Assembly (NCBI GenBank): GCA_023230175.1
Contig: JALNXV010000074.1
Coordinates: 1-12,068 of the forward strand
From: Candidatus Cloacimonadota bacterium
GTDB taxonomy: Bacteria; Cloacimonadota; Cloacimonadia; Cloacimonadales; WRIO01
DNA: 12,068 nt
Reading direction: 5' to 3'
The position numbers and the translations under genes are program-made. Numbering within the stretch: position 1 is the first letter of the stretch; every line of letters starts with the position of its first letter. The notes beneath the pieces were generated by a model. The model saw only the letters and a list, made by a program, of their open reading frames with translations, was not told the origin of the DNA and ran no database searches. Positions 5,804 to 11,770 of the stretch are shown piece after piece.

Positions 5804-7402
5804 TTAAACACTATTCTTTTTCATCAAACAACCATCTTCTAAAAAGTATTTTTTCTCACAAAATGAAAATGGAGATTGATCATGAGAAATTATAATTATG
5901 GTTTTTTTATTGAACATTTCTTTTATGATATTGATAATTTCATTTTTACTAATTTCATCAACAAAGTTTAGAGGTTCATCAAGTATATATATTTCGCTAT
6001 GAGAATGTAATCCTCTTGCAAGTTGAAGCTTTTTCTTTTCTCCTGAAGATAAATTATTTCCTGCTTTACTTATATTTTTGTAAATATCAGTATTAATAAA
6101 AGGATAATCATTTTCATTACTTATAAAATTATCTTTTAAACTTCCTGAAAAAACATATGATTCAGAAGGAATATAAGTAATCTTATCGCGTAACGAATGA
6201 ACATTTAAACTAGATAAATCGTTTTTATTATATGTCAAACTGCCACTTGAAGGTTGAATTAGACCCAACAATAATCTAATTAATGTAGTTTTTCCGCTAC
6301 CATTATCACCATTTATAATAATTTTATCTCCTTTATTTATAGTAAATGACACTTTTTTTAAGATGCTTTTATTATCAATTTTATAAGCAATATCTTTCAT
6401 TTTTATAACATTAAATTCATTTACAAATAACCCTTCTTCAGATTCTTGAGGTAATTTTAAAAAAGAATCAATTCTTTCAACAGAAACCATGTTGATTTTA
6501 AAACCTTTCCAGAAATCCATAAAGTAATTTAAAGTATTCCATAATCCACCAAAATATGAAGTTACCAGAACTACACTACCGATTGTCATTTCCCCTTTTA
6601 TAAGCATAATCGAACCAACAATTGTAATAAATAATCGTCCTGTATTCATAATTGAGCCAGTTAAAAAATGATTATGAATAACTTGATAATAATTAAATCT
6701 CATTAAAGAATGCTTTGCTTCATTAACTATATCTTTTATTTTTTTATTAATTAATATGTACGCATTAGCCATTTTAATTGCTAAAGAGCCAGAATATACC
6801 TCATCAGTTAAATTATTAAAACTATCTTTTTTTTTAATATATTCGTAATATGCTTTTTGTATTTTAGGAACAAGAACTTTAGAAACAATCATCAATGGAA
6901 ATGTGAAGCCTATTAAAATACTAAATAAGATAAAGTTAATTTTGATAACTATAATTATAATTACAATAAAATATAGTAATTGATTCAATAATTCAACAAA
7001 ATCAGAAATGACTAAACTCTGAGAGTTCCATAGATCGCTATCAATTAATTGAAGTAAATATCCTAATGTTGTTTTATTATGAGTTTCATGTGTTAAAAGA
7101 GGTATTTTTGTGATTATTTTTTCTCTTAAAAATGCGGTTGCTTCAGTTTGTATTTTAAAATCAAGATAATGTTTGTAAGGTATGATAGCTATAAAAATAA
7201 TATGAAGAATTATACCTAAAACTACACACTTAACAAAATCATCCATTTCTTTAAAATATACAGCAGAATCAATTATTTTTGCAGAGATGATAGGAGTTAG
7301 GATCATAACTGTAAAACATAAAAAGGTTAACAACACATATAAAGACAGTTTTAATTTTTCTCTCTTATAATAATCTTTGTAGATGTTAATTATTTTATTC
7401 AT
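5804..7402 (-). CDS. ABC transporter, fused permease and ATPase, peptide exporter
   Basis: Half-transporter of 532 residues, probably exporting the modified peptide. Transmembrane helices lie at about 18-40, 56-76, 137-155, 157-176, 250-270 and 275-295, followed by the ATPase. Walker A is GDNGSGKT (365-372), the signature is LSSGE (451-455), Walker B YILDEP (472-477) and the H-loop His is at 507. Two oddities: the Q-loop glutamine is replaced (IPSES at 411-415 where families have PQ), and the stretch between Q-loop and signature is short (about 38 residues instead of 55-60). There is no N-terminal C39 peptidase domain, so it would not cut a leader. Its ATG lies inside the end of the radical SAM gene (8-base overlap) after AAGGATAG, showing one operon. 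Confidence 0.88.
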   Translation of the reverse strand: MNKIINIYKDYYKREKLKLSLYVLLTFLCFTVMILTPIISAKIIDSAVYFKEMDDFVKCVVLGIILHIIFIAIIPYKHYLDFKIQTEATAFLREKIITKIPLLTHETHNKTTLGYLLQLIDSDLWNSQSLVISDFVELLNQLLYFIVIIIIVIKINFILFSILIGFTFPLMIVSKVLVPKIQKAYYEYIKKKDSFNNLTDEVYSGSLAIKMANAYILINKKIKDIVNEAKHSLMRFNYYQVIHNHFLTGSIMNTGRLFITIVGSIMLIKGEMTIGSVVLVTSYFGGLWNTLNYFMDFWKGFKINMVSVERIDSFLKLPQESEEGLFVNEFNVIKMKDIAYKIDNKSILKKVSFTINKGDKIIINGDNGSGKTTLIRLLLGLIQPSSGSLTYNKNDLSSLNVHSLRDKITYIPSESYVFSGSLKDNFISNENDYPFINTDIYKNISKAGNNLSSGEKKKLQLARGLHSHSEIYILDEPLNFVDEISKNEIINIIKEMFNKKTIIIISHDQSPFSFCEKKYFLEDGCLMKKNSV

Positions 7403-8456
7403 AACTATCCTTATCTTTATCTGATCCTAATTTTGCAATTATAAACTTTTTATTAATATCCTCGTATTGTTTACGTAAACAGTTATTTCCATTAAATTCT
7501 TTTGATCTCAGCTTTGTCTTAAAAGGGCAACCAGTTTGGCATAAAGGTAAAAAACAACATTTTTTATTAATACAATCCATATACAATTCTTTATTAAAAT
7601 ATGTATGTGAAAGATCAGGATCGAAAATAGTACATTCTTTGTACTCTTCAATACCAGCTTCCCAAACACATTTATAGACATCACCAGATGGATGCAAGGT
7701 GAATGAATTGTTTGTTTTTGCAGAACATAAACCATCAATAGCATAATAGTCAGGGGCAGAATATCCAGATTCACTTATTGTTTTATAAAATGTAGGCAAT
7801 TGCTCAGCAAATTCAATTTCTGAGTAGACATTTTCTTTTTTCTTTTTTGTTAAAGTATTGTTACTAATACAAGTCCAATTATTATCAACAATATATCCAA
7901 AATTAATAAATACTCTTTCATTACCAAAATTTGAGTATATAAATGATGAAAACTCTTTTAGAGAAGCAATATTTTCTTTATCGCAATTCATTCTTAAACT
8001 TATTCTTACTTTGCTAGAACTTTCAAATATTTCTTTTAGATTAGAGACAATTACATCAAATGTAGGTTTTTTGTTTTTTGTAAATCTTCTCTTGTCATGA
8101 AATTCTTTACTTCCATCTAAAGTTATCTGTATTGATTGAAAATTGAAAGGCATTAAATCTTGTACATGTTGTCTTCTAAAAAAATATCCATTTGTTATTA
8201 TACCTGTTGTTAGTACTGTATTATTTTTAATGCAAATATTCTTTACTTTGGATAGAGTATATACAACAAGATCCCAAGATAATGTAGGTTCTCCACCATA
8301 CAAGGTAATATATAAAGAAGTTATACCTTTATCTTTTATGTAGTTTTTAATATAAACTAAAAAAGCATTTACAACGTCCATAGTTATGAAATAGTTTTTT
8401 TTTATGTTATCTTCTATACAGTAATTACAAGAAAAATTGCATGTAGTTGTAGTCAT
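7395..8456 (-). CDS. radical SAM/SPASM peptide maturase, catalytic part (split gene, ORF 2)
   Basis: Contains the radical SAM barrel and a C-terminal SPASM region; 353 residues. The 4Fe-4S motif is CNFSCNYC (C6, C10, C13), followed by the SAM-binding GGEP at 54-57 and the strand ITLDGS at 111-116. The SPASM-type cysteines are C244, C263, C275, C295, C300, C301, C306, C310 and C326, enough for two auxiliary clusters. Such enzymes form thioether or carbon links on Cys-containing peptides. As annotated, the ORF starts only five residues before the iron-sulfur motif; family members have a strand and an N-terminal domain there, supplied by the upstream ORF (8453-8734). Start ATG overlaps that ORF's stop codon (AUGA). 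A frameshift joining them would give 446 residues, the usual length. Confidence 0.9.
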   Translation of the reverse strand: MTTTTCNFSCNYCIEDNIKKNYFITMDVVNAFLVYIKNYIKDKGITSLYITLYGGEPTLSWDLVVYTLSKVKNICIKNNTVLTTGIITNGYFFRRQHVQDLMPFNFQSIQITLDGSKEFHDKRRFTKNKKPTFDVIVSNLKEIFESSSKVRISLRMNCDKENIASLKEFSSFIYSNFGNERVFINFGYIVDNNWTCISNNTLTKKKKENVYSEIEFAEQLPTFYKTISESGYSAPDYYAIDGLCSAKTNNSFTLHPSGDVYKCVWEAGIEEYKECTIFDPDLSHTYFNKELYMDCINKKCCFLPLCQTGCPFKTKLRSKEFNGNNCLRKQYEDINKKFIIAKLGSDKDKDSYE

Positions 8457-8469
8457 AAAAAAACATGCA
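8438..8469 (-). promoter_or_regulatory. candidate -1 frameshift site with overlapping AUGA and stem-loop
   Basis: On the minus strand the upstream ORF ends GTT TTT TTA TGA. This contains T TTT TTA at 8462-8456, in the correct register for the X XXY YYZ slippery heptamer (the same heptamer as HIV-1 gag-pol). A -1 slip gives V-F-F-M-T-T-T-T-C, in frame with the radical SAM core, whose own ATG overlaps the stop codon. A perfect 7-bp inverted repeat, TGCATGT (8469-8463) and ACATGCA (8444-8438), encloses the site with an 18-base loop. Alternatives are a one-base error in the 7-T run, or simple stop-start coupling. Confidence 0.5.
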
Positions 8470-8734
8470 GGGATTTATCATTTTCAATATATTTAGTTAT
8501 AGAATGATAAAAATTGCTAAATTCATCAATTTTACTATCTACTATAAATCCCATTTCATTTAATTGATTAAAAACGTCAATGTTTTTACAATCAATTGTA
8601 TCATTATCTAAAAAACAAGAAATTTCATTATAAACTTCTTGTTCTAATACAACAATCCCCGTATTTAGGGTATTAAACAAAACAACTTCATCATTATTAT
8701 TAAAACAATAGTTAAAATCAGACCACTTACTCAT
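8453..8734 (-). CDS. N-terminal domain of the split radical SAM maturase (ORF 1)
   Basis: A 93-residue ORF beginning MSKWSDFNYCF. The start at 8734 is chosen over a longer frame from 8818: AAGGAA lies just upstream, the extra residues would come from a hairpin region, and 'KWS.FNY.F' is how SPASM maturases of this kind begin. The segment VVLFNTLNTGIVVLEQEVYN, then 'LNEMGFIVD' and a helix (about 68-85), matches the small N-terminal domain that normally precedes the barrel in one polypeptide; it probably binds the precursor leader (inference). It ends KSLHVFL-stop exactly where 'LHVxFMTTTTC' would continue into the catalytic part. ORF 2 overlaps it by 4 bases. Confidence 0.75.
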   Translation of the reverse strand: MSKWSDFNYCFNNNDEVVLFNTLNTGIVVLEQEVYNEISCFLDNDTIDCKNIDVFNQLNEMGFIVDSKIDEFSNFYHSITKYIENDKSLHVFL

Positions 8735-8767
8735 AATATTTTCCTTTATAATAGATTTTTTAATTAA

Positions 8768-8804
8768 AAGAGGTGGAAATGTGTTAATAATCATTCCACC
8801 TCTT
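8768..8804 (-). terminator. hairpin between precursor gene and maturase genes (attenuator)
   Basis: Perfect 11-bp inverted repeat AAGAGGTGGAA (8768-8778) / TTCCACCTCTT (8794-8804) with a 15-base loop. Read on the minus strand it lies 64 bases after the precursor stop codon; its 3' arm runs into TTTTAATT. This is a moderately strong intrinsic-terminator shape with a broken U-tract, so partial read-through is likely. Such a site would give more precursor than enzyme transcript, as is common in RiPP operons. Confidence 0.6.
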
Positions 8805-8868
8805 AAAGAATTACACATAGCTTTTTAGTTTACAAACTTATCATCCAATATGAATAAATCTTATTGAA

Positions 8869-9000
8869 TTATTGTGCAGTAATATAAAGACATGTACAAT
8901 TATTTGGAACACAACCAATGCTGCTACAAATAATTGGAGCACAAACAGGTGGGCATAAAGGTGCAAAAAACGGTGTTACAGGCATTCTAATTATTCTCAT
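8869..9000 (-). CDS. Cys-rich RiPP precursor peptide, 43 residues
   Basis: A short gene with a good ribosome binding site (AAGAAGGATTG, 5-10 bases before ATG at 9000) and a TAA stop at 8871-8869. Residues 1-20 are MRIIRMPVTPFFAPLCPPVC; the rest carries Cys at 25, 30, 35 and 37, so the six Cys are at 16, 20, 25, 30, 35 and 37 (steps 4, 5, 5, 5, 2). The last half is rich in Cys, Pro, Asn and Ser with no acidic residue anywhere. It is the first gene of the operon, followed by a hairpin, the SPASM maturase and an ABC exporter. The expected role is substrate of the maturase (inference). There is no double-Gly leader site; if residues 1-15 are a leader it is very short. Six Cys in 43 residues recalls SCIFF precursors, but the Cys spacing and core differ. 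I do not recognise the family. Confidence 0.75.
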   Translation of the reverse strand: MRIIRMPVTPFFAPLCPPVCAPIICSSIGCVPNNCTCLYITAQ

Positions 9001-9033
9001 TGAACAATCCTTCTTTCCTTTTATTATTATAAT
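9001..9033 (-). promoter_or_regulatory. very short upstream region of the RiPP operon
   Basis: Only about 33 bases separate the precursor ATG from the IS1634-like end. They contain TATAAT (9031-9026, minus) and a purine-rich AAAAGGAAAGAAGGA. No good -35 lies 16-18 bases upstream; that position falls in the IS terminal repeat. A TTGACA further up (9072-9067) is 35 bases from the TATAAT, too far. So the promoter is either a hybrid with the IS end or lies inside the IS. Confidence 0.3.
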
Positions 9034-9088
9034 TCAACTTTCGGGAAATGAGCCTCAAACCCTGCTTGTCAAGGCATCGACTTTTTTT

Positions 9089-9823
9089 TTAGGTACTACA
9101 ATCTAAATTTCTTAATCTCCTTATAACTCTATTGGGTGAGATTTTTATTTCCAATAAATCATAGATTTCATAGGCTTTTGTTTTAGGGGTACCGGTAACT
9201 CTTATTGAATAACTATTATCTTTTTTATCATTTTGAATAATATTTGTTCTGATATGAGTGCGTAAAACTTCCCTGATTTCCTTCCAACTTTTTCTGTAAT
9301 TCTTTTGATTCAACTTATATGTATGAAGTTCATTACCAGGCGAAATAAGACGACCTAAAATTACTACATTTGCTAAATCTGCCTCTTTTTGTGAAAAACA
9401 AAAAGAAATTAATAAATTTCCCATATCAAGGCGTTACCAAAACTCAAGCCCAACAAGCTCTGAACCGGTAAATCTTGAACTGTCTATTTTGCTTGTGTAC
9501 AAATCAATCTCAGGGAAACTACATTTTTGTTTTTCCGGCTCTGTTGGTTTATGTTCGTTTGTTTTATTATTGTACTTTATAAAAACTTTAGTAGCAATCT
9601 CTTCAAGTTTATCACTAAACTTAACAACATTAACCCCTTTAATCTTGTTCTCTATTATTAGAGCAAGTATCTTTTGCTCTTCTATAGTTAAATCAAAATT
9701 ACCAATATGAACAAGCATTCTGGTTCTGGGACCTTCTTCCGTCTGAATGGTCTCCATTAACTGTAGGTAATTGTAAATCTTACCTGTCTTATGATTTATT
9801 ATTTCTTTATTTACTATAAACAT
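9089..9823 (-). pseudogene. IS1634-like transposase pseudogene (nonsense mutation and internal deletion)
   Basis: Two in-frame pieces. Residues 1-129 (MFIVNKEIINHKTGKIYNYL...) are the IS1634-type N-terminus and end GSELVGLEFW at a TAA (9436-9434). The same frame continues RLDMGNLLISFCFSQKEADL and 'VILGRLISPGNELHTYKL', so the TAA is a CAA (Gln) to TAA nonsense change, not a frameshift. Shortly after, NQKNYRKSWKEIREVLRTHI begins the family's C-terminal segment, so the catalytic middle of the transposase (probably 250 or more residues) is deleted. The result is about 244 codons and no possible activity. Family assignment is from recalled motifs (ELVGLE, GRLISPGxELHTY, SWKEIREVLRTHIRT). Confidence 0.8.
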
Positions 9824-9829
9824 ATGATA

Positions 9830-9857
9830 ATAATATAAAAACCCAATATTTTGTCAA
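9830..9857 (-). promoter_or_regulatory. possible promoter of the IS1634-like transposase
   Basis: On the minus strand TTGACA (9857-9852), a 16-base spacer and TATTAT (9835-9830). The start codon at 9823 is only 6 bases further, so transcripts would be nearly leaderless. In copy A the same boxes have decayed (TTAACG and TATTGT). Confidence 0.3.
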
Positions 9858-9999
9858 TAATTATTTTAGATATTTTTTATTAGTTTTTTAGACTTTTTAG
9901 CCGATTTTGCCAAAAATCAAAAATTCAAGTACTATTTTTCAATAACTTACGAAACTGAGATAGCAATTTTCACAAAAATCTCCCGAAAGATGGGTTAGT
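9832..9999 (-). repeat. direct repeat copy B flanking the RiPP operon
   Basis: 168 bases matching 5596-5765 in the same orientation, with about 8 substitutions and a 2-base indel (tagtcacttttt versus tagactttttt). It ends at an IS terminal sequence in both places (cccgaaagatggg). The match runs a few bases past the GGG (TAGT in both), so the element's end may be 9994 or up to 9999. Confidence 0.85.
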
Positions 10000-10477
10000 C
10001 ATTTTTCATCTTTACTTTATATAATTCTATTTCTGACATTTGGAATCTTTTACCTCCGAACTTGATTGTATTATCCTCATACTCCAAAGTAACTTTTTCT
10101 ACTTGTATTTCGTCAAGATTATTGAAACACATACCTGTTTCGAGATTTATTGGTAAATGGATAATCATTTTTTCATTTTCAATTACTAAAATTGATTTAT
10201 ACGAATATATTATAGGCATACCGCTACCATATATTAAATAAACACAATAATATGTATTATTCTCTTCATAAAAATACAAACCTGTACCTGCCCAGTCATC
10301 AAAATTACTCCATTCAGTATTTACAATGTTATTCCAAACTGCTGATGTTGTGGAGGGGTTTTCTATACATCTTAAAAAGGCACTCAAACTCAATAGTAAT
10401 AAAACAACAAAAAATTGTTTCTTAACTAAGTTGCGGGTACCAGACATAGTTTTGACAACATTATTACATTCTTTCAT
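9995..10477 (-). CDS. hypothetical secreted protein
   Basis: 160 residues, no family recognised. An N-terminal signal sequence is clear: basic VKKQ, then the hydrophobic run FFVVLLLLSLSAFL (about 22-35). A Cys follows in FLRC, but the lipobox is poor, so lipoprotein status is doubtful. The rest is beta-rich and aromatic (WSNFDDWAGTGLYFYEENNT, then YYCVYLIYGSG), like a small beta-sandwich or lipocalin-type domain, without motifs I can name. The first ATG (10477) overlaps the end of the upstream gene by 14 bases; an ATG at 10447 also gives a good signal peptide, and neither has a strong ribosome binding site. Its stop codon lies right at the end of the IS1634-like element, so the natural C-terminus may have been lost. 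Confidence 0.6.
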   Translation of the reverse strand: MKECNNVVKTMSGTRNLVKKQFFVVLLLLSLSAFLRCIENPSTTSAVWNNIVNTEWSNFDDWAGTGLYFYEENNTYYCVYLIYGSGMPIIYSYKSILVIENEKMIIHLPINLETGMCFNNLDEIQVEKVTLEYEDNTIKFGGKRFQMSEIELYKVKMKND

Positions 10478-11738
10478 TTGGTTTCATTTCTTTAATAAAG
10501 AAAATACCATCACACATTTGTCCCCAAACTCCATTCATATCAAGATGCCCATATATTCGTGAAGGAAATTTCAATGTTTTAAGCTCTTTGTTTTTCATAC
10601 TGATGTATGCATAATTATATCCCTGAGAATAAATATAATTTTCTATTGTTAAATCATTTGCAGAAGAAAGACTTGTTACATCTCCTCTAAGTGAACCGAT
10701 TTCACCGGAGTAACTGGTTAAAGCTAATGTATATAGTTTTTCTTGATACTCGATCTTTAAATATTGTCCCATTGGAATCATTCCCTTATCAGGAGCAATG
10801 TTTTCTTGAAAATCATCTAGAAAACCTCTGCCATATCCCAGATGACTATTAGCTCCCCACACTAATAATTTTTCATTTGGGAATTGTACTTCTTTTATAA
10901 AAATCAAATTCTCTGCCATTTCTTTATCTCTGATATTGAAAGCATTTGGAGTATTAGAAGAATTTTCAAAATCAGCGTTGGTAATAAATTGTAAGGTTTT
11001 AAAATAGTTGTATATGTAGCGAGCTAAAATTTTTTCATTAATTGTCGAATTGTTGTAATTTAAGCTATTTCGTAGTACCTTAACTTCAGCATATAACTTT
11101 TCAAAATCATTATCATTAAAACTATCAGAAAAAACAAACCTGATGTCCTTAAAAGCCTTAGTTATTAATGGATATTTATCTTCAGAAAAATCATCTACAT
11201 TATCAAGGTATTTTTTTAATTCATCCCAACGCATTTCCGGATTTAATATTGAACCTGTAGGTTGCATATCAAACCCTGCTATATATAAAGGATTATCTGT
11301 CTTTGATTGATTTAAAATATAGGTAAACAACTCTTCCATTTGTTTACTATTAGACCAAACAGGAAAAATACCATACTCAAAAACATTTATATCTAAATTT
11401 CCCTCTTGAATTTTTTGCCATACACGATATACGTCCATTAAGCCTGATTCAAAAACTAAAACATTAAAACCTTTATGTTCATGTAAATATTTGATTATCT
11501 TAGTCTTTGCTAAAAAAGCACTACCGTCTCCATGTGATTGTTCACCTAGCATTAAAATTTCAACTTTTTCTAAATCATTATCAAATTTTGACAAGAATTG
11601 ACTAAAATCGTTGCTTTCAAATGAATGAAATCCTACAATGTTATCTTTAAACATTATTAAATTACTGGTGTTGTTAGCTTTTAAATAATTCAGAATAAAC
11701 AACCCAATTAACAGAATAAGCCATATTTTTATTTTCAT
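10464..11738 (-). CDS. erythromycin-esterase family hydrolase, secreted
   Basis: 424 residues from the ATG at 11738. The frame is open further upstream to a TTG, but the ATG gives a proper signal peptide (KIKIWLILLIGLFILNYLKA). The Ere-family core is clear: LGEQSHGDGSAF (E66, H69), VFESG with E97, IAGFDMQ, RDKEMAENL and WGANSHLGYG with His 299. In EreA/EreB-type enzymes the Glu and His residues form the catalytic site that opens macrolide lactone rings, but many family members have unknown substrates, and the usual 'HN.H' is here 'ANSH'. I would not call it a resistance gene. It is 32 bases after the glycosylase gene and overlaps the next gene by 14 bases, suggesting one transcript. Confidence 0.8.
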   Translation of the reverse strand: MKIKIWLILLIGLFILNYLKANNTSNLIMFKDNIVGFHSFESNDFSQFLSKFDNDLEKVEILMLGEQSHGDGSAFLAKTKIIKYLHEHKGFNVLVFESGLMDVYRVWQKIQEGNLDINVFEYGIFPVWSNSKQMEELFTYILNQSKTDNPLYIAGFDMQPTGSILNPEMRWDELKKYLDNVDDFSEDKYPLITKAFKDIRFVFSDSFNDNDFEKLYAEVKVLRNSLNYNNSTINEKILARYIYNYFKTLQFITNADFENSSNTPNAFNIRDKEMAENLIFIKEVQFPNEKLLVWGANSHLGYGRGFLDDFQENIAPDKGMIPMGQYLKIEYQEKLYTLALTSYSGEIGSLRGDVTSLSSANDLTIENYIYSQGYNYAYISMKNKELKTLKFPSRIYGHLDMNGVWGQMCDGIFFIKEMKPNERM

Positions 11739-11770
11739 TATTACTGCAAAAATTAATTTTCTCTGATAAA

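Larger units (their letters stand above)
9033..9994 (-). mobile_element. degenerate IS1634-like element (copy B)
   Basis: About 960 bp remain of an IS1634/IS4-type element that is normally near twice that length. Its ends share the inverted core CTTTCGGGA followed by an AT a base later: on the minus strand from 9994 inward (CCCATCTTTCGGGAGAT) and on the plus strand from 9033 inward (TTCAACTTTCGGGAAAT). It carries the broken transposase 9089-9823. The right part (9832-9999) is repeated at 5596-5765. It sits directly upstream of the RiPP precursor and directly after the stop codon of the gene at 9995-10477. The outer limits are uncertain by a few bases. Confidence 0.75.

Noticed and set aside
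8735..8818. Longer start for the maturase N-terminal ORF (28 extra residues), or a second precursor peptide here
   Set aside because: The stretch is the attenuator hairpin. The ATG at 8734 has a good ribosome binding site and matches the usual start of the family, and the extra residues have no precursor-like features.
8869..9000. Calling the peptide a SCIFF precursor because of six Cys in about 45 residues
   Set aside because: The known SCIFF core and Cys spacing are not present; only the count agrees.
8918..9106. Plus-strand open frame of 62 codons across the precursor region
   Set aside because: It is the antisense of the Cys-rich precursor and the IS end; no ribosome binding site and no family resemblance.
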